64,000 nt of DNA, taken from positions 62,001 through 126,000 of the forward strand of contig NZ_SRMP01000005.1 in assembly GCF_005925325.1 (NCBI RefSeq), read 5' to 3'. The notes under the pieces were generated by a model. That model was not told the origin of the DNA, searched no databases, and worked only from the letters and a program-made list of their open reading frames with translations. Position 1 is the stretch's first letter, and each line of letters starts with the position of its first letter. The stretch comes from Pedobacter helvus. Its GTDB lineage: Bacteria; Bacteroidota; Bacteroidia; Sphingobacteriales; Sphingobacteriaceae. Below are positions 53,343 to 63,318 of this stretch, in pieces. The position numbers and the translations under genes were made by a program.

Positions 53343-54845
53343 TTATCTAGATTGTAATTGATAGAAAGTATCGTTCCAGTGCAACTCGTTCCTGAATTGT
53401 TCTAACTTGGTATCAGCACCAATGTTGATATATTCAATACCAGCAATGTTGGCAAAATCTAAGAAGTGAGCAGTAGTAAGGCACTGACTATAAACGGTAT
53501 GGTGTGCACCACCGGCATAAATCCAAGCAGCGCAACCAGTTTTCATGTCGGGTAGTGGTTTCCAAAGTACCCTAGCTACTGGTAGTTTAGGCAAGTCGTG
53601 CGGAGCTTCTACAGCTTCAACCTCATTCACAATTAACCTAAATCGGTTGCCCATATCCACTACAGATGCATTTAAAGCAGCGCCACCATTCACGTTAAAA
53701 ACTAAACGGGCAGGATCGGCTTTTCCTCCGATACCTAAAGGATGTACCTCTAACTTTGGTTTTTTATTAGCTAACGCAGCATCAACTTCAAGCATATGCG
53801 AGCCTAATACCATTGCATTTGCAGGATCGAAGTGATAAGTGTAATCTTCCATAAATGCGCTTGTGCCTTCTAAACCAGCTCCCATTACTTTGCTCGCTCG
53901 CACTAAAGCTGCGGTTTTCCAATCTCCTTCGCCTGCAAAACCATAACCATCAGCCATTAAGCGTTGTACTGCTAAGCCAGGTAATTGAACCATTCCGTGC
54001 AGATCTTCGAATGTATCGGAGAAGCCTTTGAAATCACCATCTTCCAAAAACTTGCGAAGACCCAATTCAATTTTAGCCGCTTCATATATAGATTGATGCT
54101 TTTCTCCACCAGTTTTTAGACTAGCATCCATCTCATAAGTTTCTTCATAGATACTTACAAGTTTTTTAACAGCTTGATCTGGAATTCCGTTGATAACTGC
54201 AACTAAATCTCCAATGGCGTAAGTGTTTACCGAGAAACCGAATTGTTTTTCGGCTTCTACCTTATCGCCATCGGTTACGGCTACAAAGCGCATGTTATCT
54301 CCAAAACGGGCAAATTTAGCTCCTTGCCAATCATTCCAACCAGCAGCAGCACGTGCCCAAACATCTATTTGGCGAAGCACTTCTTCTTCTTGCCAGTGAC
54401 CAACTACCACCTTACGGTTTTTACGCATTCGCGTAACCATAAAGCCAAATTCGCGGTCGCCATGCGCACTTTGGTTAAGGTTCATGAAATCCATATCTAT
54501 GGTATCCCAAGGCAGATCGCGATTAAACTGTGTATGTAGGTGTAGCAAAGGTTTTTGCAAGATACTTAAACCTCTGATCCACATTTTTGCAGGTGAAAAA
54601 GTATGCATCCAAGTGATGATACCAATACAGTTTGGAGCTACATTGGCTTGCTGTAACGTTTCAAAAATTTCATCAGGTGTTTTTACAATAGGTTTAAATA
54701 CTACCGAAACAGAAATTTCTTTGGCATTATTGATACCTTCGGCTACAATTTGGGCGTGCTTACTAACTTGTTTAAGGGTTTCTTCGCCATATAGATTTTG
54801 ACTTCCGGTGATGAACCAGACTTCAAGGTTTTTTAAGTTGATCAT
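53343..54845 (-). CDS. araA: L-arabinose isomerase
   Basis: This 500-residue cytosolic enzyme converts L-arabinose to L-ribulose. It begins [21 protein letters not shown], a diagnostic AraA opening, and contains [18 protein letters not shown] and the metal-binding residues in [31 protein letters not shown] and MLGSHMLEV regions (Glu and His ligands). Length equals the E. coli enzyme. It follows araD after 32 nt and precedes the symporter after 6 nt in one leftward operon. Confidence 0.97.
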   Translation of the reverse strand: MINLKNLEVWFITGSQNLYGEETLKQVSKHAQIVAEGINNAKEISVSVVFKPIVKTPDEIFETLQQANVAPNCIGIITWMHTFSPAKMWIRGLSILQKPLLHLHTQFNRDLPWDTIDMDFMNLNQSAHGDREFGFMVTRMRKNRKVVVGHWQEEEVLRQIDVWARAAAGWNDWQGAKFARFGDNMRFVAVTDGDKVEAEKQFGFSVNTYAIGDLVAVINGIPDQAVKKLVSIYEETYEMDASLKTGGEKHQSIYEAAKIELGLRKFLEDGDFKGFSDTFEDLHGMVQLPGLAVQRLMADGYGFAGEGDWKTAALVRASKVMGAGLEGTSAFMEDYTYHFDPANAMVLGSHMLEVDAALANKKPKLEVHPLGIGGKADPARLVFNVNGGAALNASVVDMGNRFRLIVNEVEAVEAPHDLPKLPVARVLWKPLPDMKTGCAAWIYAGGAHHTVYSQCLTTAHFLDFANIAGIEYINIGADTKLEQFRNELHWNDTFYQLQSR

Positions 54846-54877
54846 TTGTTTATATTGGTTAATTATTTTTTTAAAAT

Positions 54878-55579
54878 TTAGGATTGTCCGTAATAAGAAT
54901 CGGGACCGTGTTTACGTTCGAAATGTTTTTGAATGAGCGCCTGTTTTAAATTTGGTGCTTGCGGATTAATTTGTCTGGTAAGCAGAGCCATTTGCGCAAC
55001 CGATTCCAATACTGCACTATTGTAAACTGCTTTCGCCGCTGTTTTTCCCCATGTGAAAGGAGCGTGATTGCCTACTAAAATCATTTCAACTTCCTTGTAG
55101 CTTAGTCCTAACGATGCGAAATGGTTAATGATTTGGAAACCCGTTTCATACTCATAATCTCCTTTGATCATTCCATCGCTCATGGGTGGCGCACAAGGCA
55201 CATCAACCGTGAGGTGATCTGCATGTGTAGTGCCAAAAATTGGAATGGGACTCTGAGCTTGTGCCCAAGCAGTGGCATAGGTAGAATGTGTATGTACAAT
55301 TCCGCCGATATTTTCCCAGTTTTTGTATAAAACCGCATGCGTTCTGGTATCCGATGATGGTCTTAAATTACCTTCTACAGTGTTGCCATCAAAATCTACA
55401 ATCACCATTGAATTTGCGGTAAGCTCTGGATACGGTACGCCACTAGGCTTGATGGCAAAAACGCCTTCTTTTCTATCAACCGCACTTACATTACCAAAAG
55501 TAAAGAGCACTAAATTGAGTTCGGGAAGCTGCATGTTTGCCAAATAGGCTTCTTCTTTGATATGTTGATATTTACTCAT
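54878..55579 (-). CDS. araD: L-ribulose-5-phosphate 4-epimerase
   Basis: This 233-residue class II aldolase-fold enzyme turns L-ribulose 5-phosphate into D-xylulose 5-phosphate. [17 protein letters not shown], the zinc-binding [12 protein letters not shown] (HxH at about 95-97) and [12 protein letters not shown] with a third histidine are all present. The C-terminal [12 protein letters not shown] is typical of AraD. It begins 1 nt after the araB stop, so the two are translated together. Confidence 0.96.
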   Translation of the reverse strand: MSKYQHIKEEAYLANMQLPELNLVLFTFGNVSAVDRKEGVFAIKPSGVPYPELTANSMVIVDFDGNTVEGNLRPSSDTRTHAVLYKNWENIGGIVHTHSTYATAWAQAQSPIPIFGTTHADHLTVDVPCAPPMSDGMIKGDYEYETGFQIINHFASLGLSYKEVEMILVGNHAPFTWGKTAAKAVYNSAVLESVAQMALLTRQINPQAPNLKQALIQKHFERKHGPDSYYGQS

Positions 55580-55580
55580 A

Positions 55581-57260
55581 TCAGTTAGCTTTTATGGTTT
55601 GTTCTGTAAATTGTCCTAATGCTTTATATTTTAGGTAGTGCTTACGATATAAGTTTTGTTTCGCGGGGTTTGGTGTATAGGTTTTCTCAAAACCTGTTCC
55701 CATCGCCTTAACTGCATCTTCTACCGTTTCGTGAATACCTGCTGCAACAGCTGCGAACATAGCAGCCCCTAAAGCACAGGTTTGCTCTGACCGTTGAATT
55801 CGGATAGGCATTTCTAAAACATCCGCCATCATTTGCATGATATAAGGCGATTTTTTGGCTACGCCGCCAATGCCGATGATACCTTTTACAGGCACACCTT
55901 CATGTTCGAAGCGCTCTACAATGCTTTTAGCACCAAAACAGGTTGCTTCTGCTAAAGCCCTAAAAATACGTGGCGCATTGGACGCCAAGCTTAGTCCTGA
56001 GATGCTTGCCTTTAGCTCTTGGTTGGCATCTGGAGTGCGCCTGCCATTTAACCAATCAATAGCTACTTCTATACTTTCTTCCTCTGGTAACTGACTTGCC
56101 TGAACACTCAGTTCCTTGATGATGTTATCTTCTATTTCGTGCTTAAGAGCAGCAGCGGTTTCAGAGTTAATTAGGGTAGATTGATGCAATTGCTGCAAAG
56201 GCCAACTTAAAAGATGTTTAAACCACGCATAAACGTCTCCAAAAGCTGATTGTCCGGCTTCGAGACCTAACATGCCTGGAATAACGGAGCCATTAACCTG
56301 TCCGCAAATTCCTTTGATTGTTCGATTGTTGATGTCTTCTGAAGGGGCAATTAAGATGTCGCATGTACTTGTTCCCATGATTTTGCATAAGTGATAGGGT
56401 TCTATTTGACCGCCTACGGCACCCATATGCGCATCAAATGCGCCAACTCCGATCACTACATCTGTTGGAAGACCCAGACGCTCCGCCCATTCCGCACTGA
56501 TTTGCCCTGCTGGTTGATCGGACGTATAAGTATCTTGAAATAAGTTGCCAGTAAAACCTTTCAATAAGGGATCTATTTCAGCAAAAAAATCATCAGGAGG
56601 TAAACCGTCAAATTCTTCAGACCAAATTGCTTTATGTCCAGCTGCGCATCTGCTACGTTTTATCTGGGTAGCATCATTTCCGCCAGTTAAAAAAAATGGA
56701 ATCCAATCACAATGCTCTACCCAAGAAAAGCAAGCATTTCTTACTTTCTCGTCTGCTCTTAAAACATGTAATAGTTTTGCCCAAAACCACTCAGAAGAGT
56801 AAATACCACCAACGTTTTTTAAGTAGTTCACTTCAGCTTTGGCCGCATGTGCATTGATCTCCGCTGCCTCTTTTACGGCTGTATGGTCTTTCCACAATAC
56901 GAACATGGCATTGGGATTTTCTTTAAATTCTTCAGTAAGCGCTAGTGGAGTACCATTTTTGTTTACAGCAATAGGCGTAGATCCGGTTGTATCTACGGCA
57001 ATTCCTTTAATATTTTTAGCAATATCTAAATGTTCAACTTTAGTAATACACTCTTTAATGGATTCCTGTAGTCCTTCTATATAATCTAGCGGGTGTTGCC
57101 TGAATTGATTGATTGACGAATTGCAGAATAAGCCGTCTTTCCATCTCTTATAATAGTGTACCGCCGATGAAATTTCTTCTCCAGTAGCTGTATTTACGAT
57201 GATAGAACGTACAGAGTCTGAACCGTAGTCGACACCGATTACATATTTGGTTGTGTTCAT
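55581..57260 (-). CDS. araB: Ribulokinase
   Basis: This 559-residue FGGY-family kinase phosphorylates L-ribulose. YVIGVDYGSDSVRSIIV is the N-terminal phosphate motif, GIAVDTTGSTPIAVN the second, and GIGGVAKKSPYIMQMMAD the adenosine motif near 440-460. CKIMGTSTCDIL is the characteristic AraB stretch. It is the first gene of the leftward ara operon and is divergent from susC across a 534-bp control region. A motif AACGTTTAT lies ~22 nt before its start codon. Confidence 0.96.
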   Translation of the reverse strand: MNTTKYVIGVDYGSDSVRSIIVNTATGEEISSAVHYYKRWKDGLFCNSSINQFRQHPLDYIEGLQESIKECITKVEHLDIAKNIKGIAVDTTGSTPIAVNKNGTPLALTEEFKENPNAMFVLWKDHTAVKEAAEINAHAAKAEVNYLKNVGGIYSSEWFWAKLLHVLRADEKVRNACFSWVEHCDWIPFFLTGGNDATQIKRSRCAAGHKAIWSEEFDGLPPDDFFAEIDPLLKGFTGNLFQDTYTSDQPAGQISAEWAERLGLPTDVVIGVGAFDAHMGAVGGQIEPYHLCKIMGTSTCDILIAPSEDINNRTIKGICGQVNGSVIPGMLGLEAGQSAFGDVYAWFKHLLSWPLQQLHQSTLINSETAAALKHEIEDNIIKELSVQASQLPEEESIEVAIDWLNGRRTPDANQELKASISGLSLASNAPRIFRALAEATCFGAKSIVERFEHEGVPVKGIIGIGGVAKKSPYIMQMMADVLEMPIRIQRSEQTCALGAAMFAAVAAGIHETVEDAVKAMGTGFEKTYTPNPAKQNLYRKHYLKYKALGQFTEQTIKAN

Positions 57261-57278
57261 AATATTTTTAAATGTCTA

Positions 57279-57292
57279 AATAACGTTTATTT
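57279..57292 (-). promoter_or_regulatory. Operator-like AACGTTTAT next to the araB start
   Basis: AATAACGTTTATTT (57279-57292) repeats the core found before the GH2 gene and in the araB-susC inverted repeat. At ~20 nt from the start codon, a bound protein would block araB expression. Confidence 0.5.
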
Positions 57293-57794
57293 TTTTTTCA
57301 AAAAGAAAAAATTTTAGAAAAAGTTAAATAAGGGAAGAGATTTTTATCCCGAAAACTGTTTTTTTTTGATGGGTTAAAATGCCTTGATTTGACCTGATTT
57401 TTTTGTGTATTTATAAGCCTTTATTAGAGGGTTATTTATTTCTAAATAGTAGGTTTGCTTTTCATTGAAACGTGTTGTGTTTGTGCAGTTTAGGTATGTT
57501 AAAATTATATCAACTAAATTTTAATTGTAAAAATGACTAAAATTAAATAATTGATTGTCAGATAATTATAAATTATAAACGTTTAATAGACGTTTATAAT
57601 TTGCTGATAATTTATCTTTTCCTAACTTAGTATTCGACAATGACTAATTGGTCATCTTATAACCGAGTATAACTGTATCTTCTTAACTGAATAACATCTT
57701 TTTGAATCTTTAGAAAAGTTGGATCTGGTCGGCTCTAAGGTATAAGCGTCAAACAAACATTTATTAGTTAACCATTTATAAACCAATTCAAATT
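57293..57794. other. araB-susC divergent control region
   Basis: About 500 AT-rich bases with no ORF. It holds the inverted repeat at 57571-57601 and a near-palindrome ATGACTAATTGGTCAT at 57640-57655. The promoter of susC must lie in its right half; no clear TAnnTTTG was seen. Confidence 0.5.
57571..57601. promoter_or_regulatory. Inverted-repeat operator candidate in the araB-susC spacer
   Basis: AATTATAAACG (57571-57581) and its perfect complement CGTTTATAATT (57591-57601) are 9 nt apart. The left arm is part of a 10-bp palindrome TAAACGTTTA (57576-57585), the same core as the sites by the GH2 and araB genes. The layout fits a dimeric repressor or activator site. Confidence 0.6.
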
Positions 57795-60700
57795 ATGAAC
57801 AGAAATTTTACGCAAGTACGATTGGCGTTTCTGATCTTTCTTCTGCTTATAGGCATAGGTCTAAAGGAAGGTATGGCTCAAGATGCTGGGCGTGTAATTA
57901 GTGGTACCATTAAGGATGAGGCTACTGGTGTTAGCTTACCTGGTATCGCAGTAAAGTTAAAAAATTCAACCAATGGTATCAGTACGGATGCTGAGGGTAA
58001 ATTTGTTCTAAGAGTTCCATCTACCGGTATTCTAGAAATCTCTTCTGTAGGTTACGAGAAAAAGGAAATCCCATTAACAGCTGCTACAGTTTACAACATT
58101 TCGATTAAAGAAAGTGCACAAAACCTGAGTGACGTTGTTGTGGTGGGTTATGGAACCATGAGGAAAAAGGACCTTACGGGCTCTATTGTTCAGGTGATAC
58201 CCGATAAAATAGCGAATGAAAACCCAAAAACAGTTCAAGATATTTTACGTGGAACCCCTGGTTTAAGCGTAGGTTACGATGCTTCTGCAAAAGGTGGTGG
58301 TTCTATGCAATTGCGTGGACAGCGTTCTGTATATACGGGAGGAGGCCATAATGAGCCTTTAATTGTATTGGATGGAATGGTTTTTTATGGAGAACTTTCT
58401 GAGATTAACCCTGATGATATCGGGCAAATTGATATCCTAAAAGATGCTTCTGCAGCGGCAATTTATGGTTCTAGAGCTGCGAGTGGGGTAATTATCATTA
58501 CTACTAAAAAAGGTAAGCAAGGTAAGCCAGTAATTAATTTCAGTTCAAACATCGGTACTACAGTAAAAAGCGAGTATAGAGAAGTTTTTGGGCCAGACGA
58601 GTATATGAAATATCGTGAAGACTGGTATAAAAAAGATACTTATGGTTTGAATCCAACTACTGGCAACTACGAAGCTTATCAAGCTAAAAATAGTAGTGGA
58701 GTTTTGGTCGCTCAGCCTGGCCGATATGATAACCCTGCTAATCTTGCTAGGTATGGTGTAACGCTTGCTCAGTGGCGTGCATATACAACCAATGCGGCTG
58801 GAGAATCGGATGCAAGTATTTATGCTAGACGTTTAACCTTAAATGAAGGCGGTATTTTAAATGATTACCTAGCGGGTAATACTTTTGACTGGTATGAGCA
58901 TACTTTCCGTACCGGATTTAACAAAGATTATAACGCTAGTTTATCTGGAGCTAGCGATAAAATGAACTATTATATGTCTATGGGATACCTTAATAATGAG
59001 GGAGCTGTAGATTACAATAACTATAAAGCTATTAGATCTAACCTAAAATTAGAAGGTAAAGTAAATAAATGGTTAGAAATAGGCGCTAATGTGAATTTCC
59101 AAAGCCGTAGCGACGGTGATCTTACACCAGGTCTTGGTTTGAATTACTGGGACTCTAACCAAATCCGTAACTCTCCTTTTAGTCGATACAAGGACGCAAA
59201 TGGAAATTTAGTTCAATTTCCTATGAGTGATGGTAGTATTAAACGAGGAACAAATTATGATTTTGACAGACAATACCTAGAATTAGAGAGAGGTTATAAT
59301 GTATTAAACACCATCTTCAATGCAAAAGTAAAATTGCCTTTCAATATTACTTACTCATTTAATGCGTCTCCTCGTTTTCAATGGTTCTATAATCGCTACT
59401 TTATGTCGGCAGCTTTGCCAGAGTCGCTTCCTGTTAACCGAGGTGTAGACCGAGAAACGGCTAAAAATTTCGACTGGAACTTAAATAACACTTTAAATTG
59501 GGAGCATACTTTTGCGGGTAAACACCGTTTAAATGTTACGCTAGTACAAGAGGCTGAAGAGCGTCAATCTTGGCAAGAAAGAATCGAAGCTAGAAACATT
59601 TTACCAACAGATGCTTTAGGTTTCCATAATGTTGCCAACGGAACTAGAGCGAACAATAACATCTCTAGCTACGACTCTCGCCAAACCGCAGATGGTTTAC
59701 TAGGAAGGGTATTCTATTCATACGATGACAGATATATGATTACAGGTTCTGTTCGTAGAGACGGTTATTCTGCTTTTGGTCAGAACAATCCTTACGCTAC
59801 TTTTCCTGCCGTGGCATTGGCCTGGAATTTCACTAATGAGAAATTCTTCAACTGGAAACCGATGACCTCAGGTAAGTTGCGTGTTTCTTATGGTGAAAAT
59901 GGTAACAGATCTTTAGCCGATCCTTACGTTTCTCTAGCCAATTTAGGTTCTGGTTTAGGTGGAACAATGGGTTATATTGTAGGCAGTGGTATGGAAGAGG
60001 TGAAATATCTATTGGTAGATAGAATGGCTAATCCTTACCTACAGTGGGAGAAAACATCATCATTGAATGTTGGATTAGATTTTGGGTTCCTAAACGATCG
60101 TATTACCGGTACTATGGAATATTATTCTATGAACACCCACGATATGATCATGGCAGAGCGTCTTCCTGGATTTACAGGTTTTAGTAGTGTTACCACCAAC
60201 CTTGGCGAGGTACAAAATAGAGGTTTCGAGTTTTCGATTAGTACATTGAATATCAGTAGAAATAATTTCGAATGGAGAACAAGCTTGAACTTTTCTTACA
60301 ATCAAAACAAAATCAAACATATCTATTATGATTACCAAGATATCATAGATGCGTCCGGAAATGTAGTAGGACGTAGAGAAAGAGACGATACAGCTAACAA
60401 CTGGTTTATTGGTAAGCCTATCAGTCAGATTTGGAATTTCCGTACAACCGGTATTTGGCAAGCTAATGAAGCTGCCGAGGCTGCTAGATACAATCAACGT
60501 CCTGGAGACCCAAAAGTGGAGAATAGCTATACTGCTAACGATATCAAAAATGCAGACGGTACTACAACTCCTGTTTATGATGATAATGACAAGCAATTCT
60601 TGGGACAAACAGCTCCTCCAATCAATTGGCAGTTAAGAAACGATTTTACCATTTTCAAAAACTTCAGTTTGGGCATTAACATTTATTCGTACATGGGGCA

Positions 60701-61073
60701 CAAAAGTTTAGATGGTAATTATCTTAATCAAGATAACGGTGGTTCTTTAATCACTTATGCTTATAACACTTTTGCGAAAGAATATTGGACACCAGAAAAT
60801 CCAACTAATAAATATGCAAGATTGGATGCAAGGGCTCCTGCGAACGCTAGTGCAAACAAATTGTACGATCGCTCATTTATTCGTTTGGAAAATATTTCTT
60901 TCGGTTATACTATGCCAAGCAAACTAACTAATAGATGGGATATTCAGAAAGTGAAAATCTTCGGATCTGTCCGTAATGTGGCTACATGGCAGAAAGATTG
61001 GGAATATGGTGATCCCGAAACAGGAGGCTTAGCAACTCGTTTATTCTCGATTGGTTTAAATGTAACCTTATAA
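57795..61073 (+). CDS. SusC/RagA-family TonB-linked outer membrane transporter
   Basis: This 1092-residue protein has a signal peptide (about 1-29, ending GMAQ), then a carboxypeptidase-regulatory domain (RVISGTIKDEATGVSLPGIAV, about 33-105). The plug follows, with VVVVGYGTMRKKDLTGSIV and IDILKDASAAAIYGSRAASGVIIITTKKGK (about 115-240), then a 22-strand barrel to the C terminus (FSIGLNVTL). SusC proteins pull oligosaccharides through the outer membrane with a SusD lid, using TonB. The susD gene follows after 5 nt. Context predicts arabinogalactan fragments as cargo. Confidence 0.95.
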   Translation: MNRNFTQVRLAFLIFLLLIGIGLKEGMAQDAGRVISGTIKDEATGVSLPGIAVKLKNSTNGISTDAEGKFVLRVPSTGILEISSVGYEKKEIPLTAATVYNISIKESAQNLSDVVVVGYGTMRKKDLTGSIVQVIPDKIANENPKTVQDILRGTPGLSVGYDASAKGGGSMQLRGQRSVYTGGGHNEPLIVLDGMVFYGELSEINPDDIGQIDILKDASAAAIYGSRAASGVIIITTKKGKQGKPVINFSSNIGTTVKSEYREVFGPDEYMKYREDWYKKDTYGLNPTTGNYEAYQAKNSSGVLVAQPGRYDNPANLARYGVTLAQWRAYTTNAAGESDASIYARRLTLNEGGILNDYLAGNTFDWYEHTFRTGFNKDYNASLSGASDKMNYYMSMGYLNNEGAVDYNNYKAIRSNLKLEGKVNKWLEIGANVNFQSRSDGDLTPGLGLNYWDSNQIRNSPFSRYKDANGNLVQFPMSDGSIKRGTNYDFDRQYLELERGYNVLNTIFNAKVKLPFNITYSFNASPRFQWFYNRYFMSAALPESLPVNRGVDRETAKNFDWNLNNTLNWEHTFAGKHRLNVTLVQEAEERQSWQERIEARNILPTDALGFHNVANGTRANNNISSYDSRQTADGLLGRVFYSYDDRYMITGSVRRDGYSAFGQNNPYATFPAVALAWNFTNEKFFNWKPMTSGKLRVSYGENGNRSLADPYVSLANLGSGLGGTMGYIVGSGMEEVKYLLVDRMANPYLQWEKTSSLNVGLDFGFLNDRITGTMEYYSMNTHDMIMAERLPGFTGFSSVTTNLGEVQNRGFEFSISTLNISRNNFEWRTSLNFSYNQNKIKHIYYDYQDIIDASGNVVGRRERDDTANNWFIGKPISQIWNFRTTGIWQANEAAEAARYNQRPGDPKVENSYTANDIKNADGTTTPVYDDNDKQFLGQTAPPINWQLRNDFTIFKNFSLGINIYSYMGHKSLDGNYLNQDNGGSLITYAYNTFAKEYWTPENPTNKYARLDARAPANASANKLYDRSFIRLENISFGYTMPSKLTNRWDIQKVKIFGSVRNVATWQKDWEYGDPETGGLATRLFSIGLNVTL

Positions 61074-61078
61074 AAAAA

Positions 61079-63097
61079 ATGGCTATGAACTTATTTAAAT
61101 ATAAAACCAAAAAAACTTTATCGATACTTACATTGTCAATCTCTCTAGGTAGTGTAATGATCATGGGAGGGTGTAAAAGGGAATTTCTTAATCCGGATCC
61201 ACTTTCCATATTTGAACCAGAGGCTACGTTTAGTACTGAGTCTGGTTTGAAGGCTGCGTTAGCTATCAGTGATAGACATTTACGTTCTTATTGGACTAAC
61301 ACCGCATCTAATACAAATTCGGTAGTTATAGGTACTGAATACTTGTTTTCTGATTTGGCGGTTTACGGAAAGTCTGATGTCGATGGAAACAGTGTGAATT
61401 TTAATTTCGCCGATGGTTTGCAGCCTAACGGTGGCGCCGGTGGTCCCGCTGGTAATGACGGTAATTATATTAATCATTATTGGGATGAAACTTACAATGG
61501 AATTAAATATGCAAATACCGTTATTTCTTACGTAGATAAGGTAACTACTTTGACCGATGCGGTTAAAAATGCATATAAAGGTAGGGCGTATTTTCATCGT
61601 TCTTTTAGATATTTCGGTTTGGTGTTTCAATACGGGGATGTGCCATTGGTGACTAAACTGTTAGAAGTACCCAAACAGAACTATAGAAGCACTAAAAAAG
61701 CCGCCATTTTAGACATGATTACCAAAGACATGGAATTTGCTGTACAATGGGTACCTGAACAAAAAGATATGACAAGTATTGGTATGGTGAATAAAGGGGC
61801 TTGTAGAATGTTATTGATCAAATGTTATTTAGCAACTGGTCAATATCAAAAAGCAAAAGATCAGGCAGATATCTTGATCAATGCATCTGGCTATGCGCTG
61901 ATGAAAAATAATTTTGGTACTTTCTATCCAGGCGCACAACCGTCTACCTGGACCGTTACAAGAAATGTAATTTGGGATTTACATCGACCAGAAAACAAAT
62001 TAATTGCAGCCAATACCGAGACTATTATGGGAATGCCAAATCGTGGTGTAGAGTCTAATATTGCTTTTGCTACTATGCGTATTTTTTCCCCTTTGTATAA
62101 CTCAGGTAACCTAAAAACTCCATCTGGAGGAAATGCGATGGATATCTATCCTCGCAACAATACCAATTACCGTAACGATCTAGATTATGCTAGAGCACTG
62201 GGACGTGGTATCGGTACTATTCGCCCTACGCCGTTTGCACAACATGGTTTATGGGCGGTTAATGGTCAAAGTGAACCTACAGATTTGAGACATAGTACAA
62301 GCACTGGTAACTGGGTGAAAATGGAAAATCTGAAATATACAACAGCAGGATCTCCTAATCGAGGACAGAATGTAGTGTTATATCATCCTACCACCAATGC
62401 TATTCTTTGTACCGATACTATTCGTAGTTATTATCAATGGCCTCATTACAAGCTTTATATTACCGATGTTGAACAAGAGGCTAACTTAGGCAGTAATGGT
62501 TACCAGGGAGCAAGTAAAGGAAGTAATGGCGACTGGTACTTGTACCGTTTAGCGGAAGCTTATTTGTTAAGGGCAGAAGCTAAATTTTACTTAGGAGAAA
62601 CCGCATCTGCTGCAGATGATGTGAATGAGATTAGGAAACGAGCAAACTGTACACGTTTATATACTACGGTTACTATCGGTGACATTATGGATGAGCGTGC
62701 TCGTGAATTATATCTTGAAGAGTGGCGCCATATGGAATTGAGCAGAGTATCTTATTGTTTGGCTTTAAGTGGTAAGCCTGATGAGTGGGGAAATGTTTAT
62801 AATTTGGCTACTTATGATAAATCTCAGGGAACTGACTTGAGCGGTGGTAGTTACTGGTACAAACGTGTAGTTAACGTAGGTAAGATATACAATACAGGCG
62901 GTATACTTTCTAACGCTAGAACACTGAATTATAAAATGGATAAACGCAATTTATATTGGCCAATCCCTAATTCGGCAATCACAGCCAACAAAAAGGGACA
63001 GCTTGCTCAAAACTTCGGTTACACTGGATATAATGCATCTGTACCAGTTTGGTCAACTTGGCAAGAAGCCGTTGCCGATGAGGATAAAACAGAATAA
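61079..63097 (+). CDS. SusD/RagB-family nutrient-binding outer membrane lipoprotein
   Basis: This 672-residue protein has a lipoprotein signal with Cys near residue 32 (MIMGGCKREF) and the TPR-rich SusD fold. Family blocks include NGIKYANTVISYVDKV, AYFHRSFRYFGLVFQYGDVPLV, YLYRLAEAYLLRAEAKFYLGE and DERARELYLEEWRHMELSR, the last being the conserved RagB C-terminal region. It closes the SusC channel and binds the glycan. The likely start is ATG 61079; a second ATG two codons on is possible. The length is above the usual 500-600. Confidence 0.93.
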   Translation: MAMNLFKYKTKKTLSILTLSISLGSVMIMGGCKREFLNPDPLSIFEPEATFSTESGLKAALAISDRHLRSYWTNTASNTNSVVIGTEYLFSDLAVYGKSDVDGNSVNFNFADGLQPNGGAGGPAGNDGNYINHYWDETYNGIKYANTVISYVDKVTTLTDAVKNAYKGRAYFHRSFRYFGLVFQYGDVPLVTKLLEVPKQNYRSTKKAAILDMITKDMEFAVQWVPEQKDMTSIGMVNKGACRMLLIKCYLATGQYQKAKDQADILINASGYALMKNNFGTFYPGAQPSTWTVTRNVIWDLHRPENKLIAANTETIMGMPNRGVESNIAFATMRIFSPLYNSGNLKTPSGGNAMDIYPRNNTNYRNDLDYARALGRGIGTIRPTPFAQHGLWAVNGQSEPTDLRHSTSTGNWVKMENLKYTTAGSPNRGQNVVLYHPTTNAILCTDTIRSYYQWPHYKLYITDVEQEANLGSNGYQGASKGSNGDWYLYRLAEAYLLRAEAKFYLGETASAADDVNEIRKRANCTRLYTTVTIGDIMDERARELYLEEWRHMELSRVSYCLALSGKPDEWGNVYNLATYDKSQGTDLSGGSYWYKRVVNVGKIYNTGGILSNARTLNYKMDKRNLYWPIPNSAITANKKGQLAQNFGYTGYNASVPVWSTWQEAVADEDKTE

Positions 63098-63140
63098 TGA
63101 ATTGACGCTCTCAATTGTATAAAAGTTACATCCAATAATT

Positions 63141-63171
63141 AACCAGCTTCTGTTAATAGCAGAGGCTGGTT
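63141..63171 (+). terminator. Hairpin after susD
   Basis: AACCAGCTTCTG (63141-63152) pairs with CAGAGGCTGGTT (63160-63171) with one G-U pair. It lies 43 nt past the susD stop. The T run is weak, so it may reduce rather than stop transcription into the next gene. Confidence 0.65.
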
Positions 63172-63318
63172 TATCTCCAAAACTTATGATGAACCAAGGA
63201 TATGTAACACAACTTAAATCTAACCGATAGGCGAAATGCTTATGACGTTGGTATCAACCAAATAGTAAACCTAGGTACGTTCTGTACCAATTTATTTAAC
63301 CTTTTAATTTCAAGACTA
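63172..63318. other. Short spacer with small palindromes before the last gene
   Basis: It contains TTGGT-ATCA-ACCAA (63248-63261) and GGTAC-GTTCT-GTACC (63274-63288), two small hairpins. They may affect the mRNA leader of the next gene. No clear -7 element was found. Confidence 0.4.

Noticed and set aside
60090..60608. Open frame of 172 codons on the minus strand
   Set aside because: Antisense to the SusC barrel region; no domain, no promoter or start signal.
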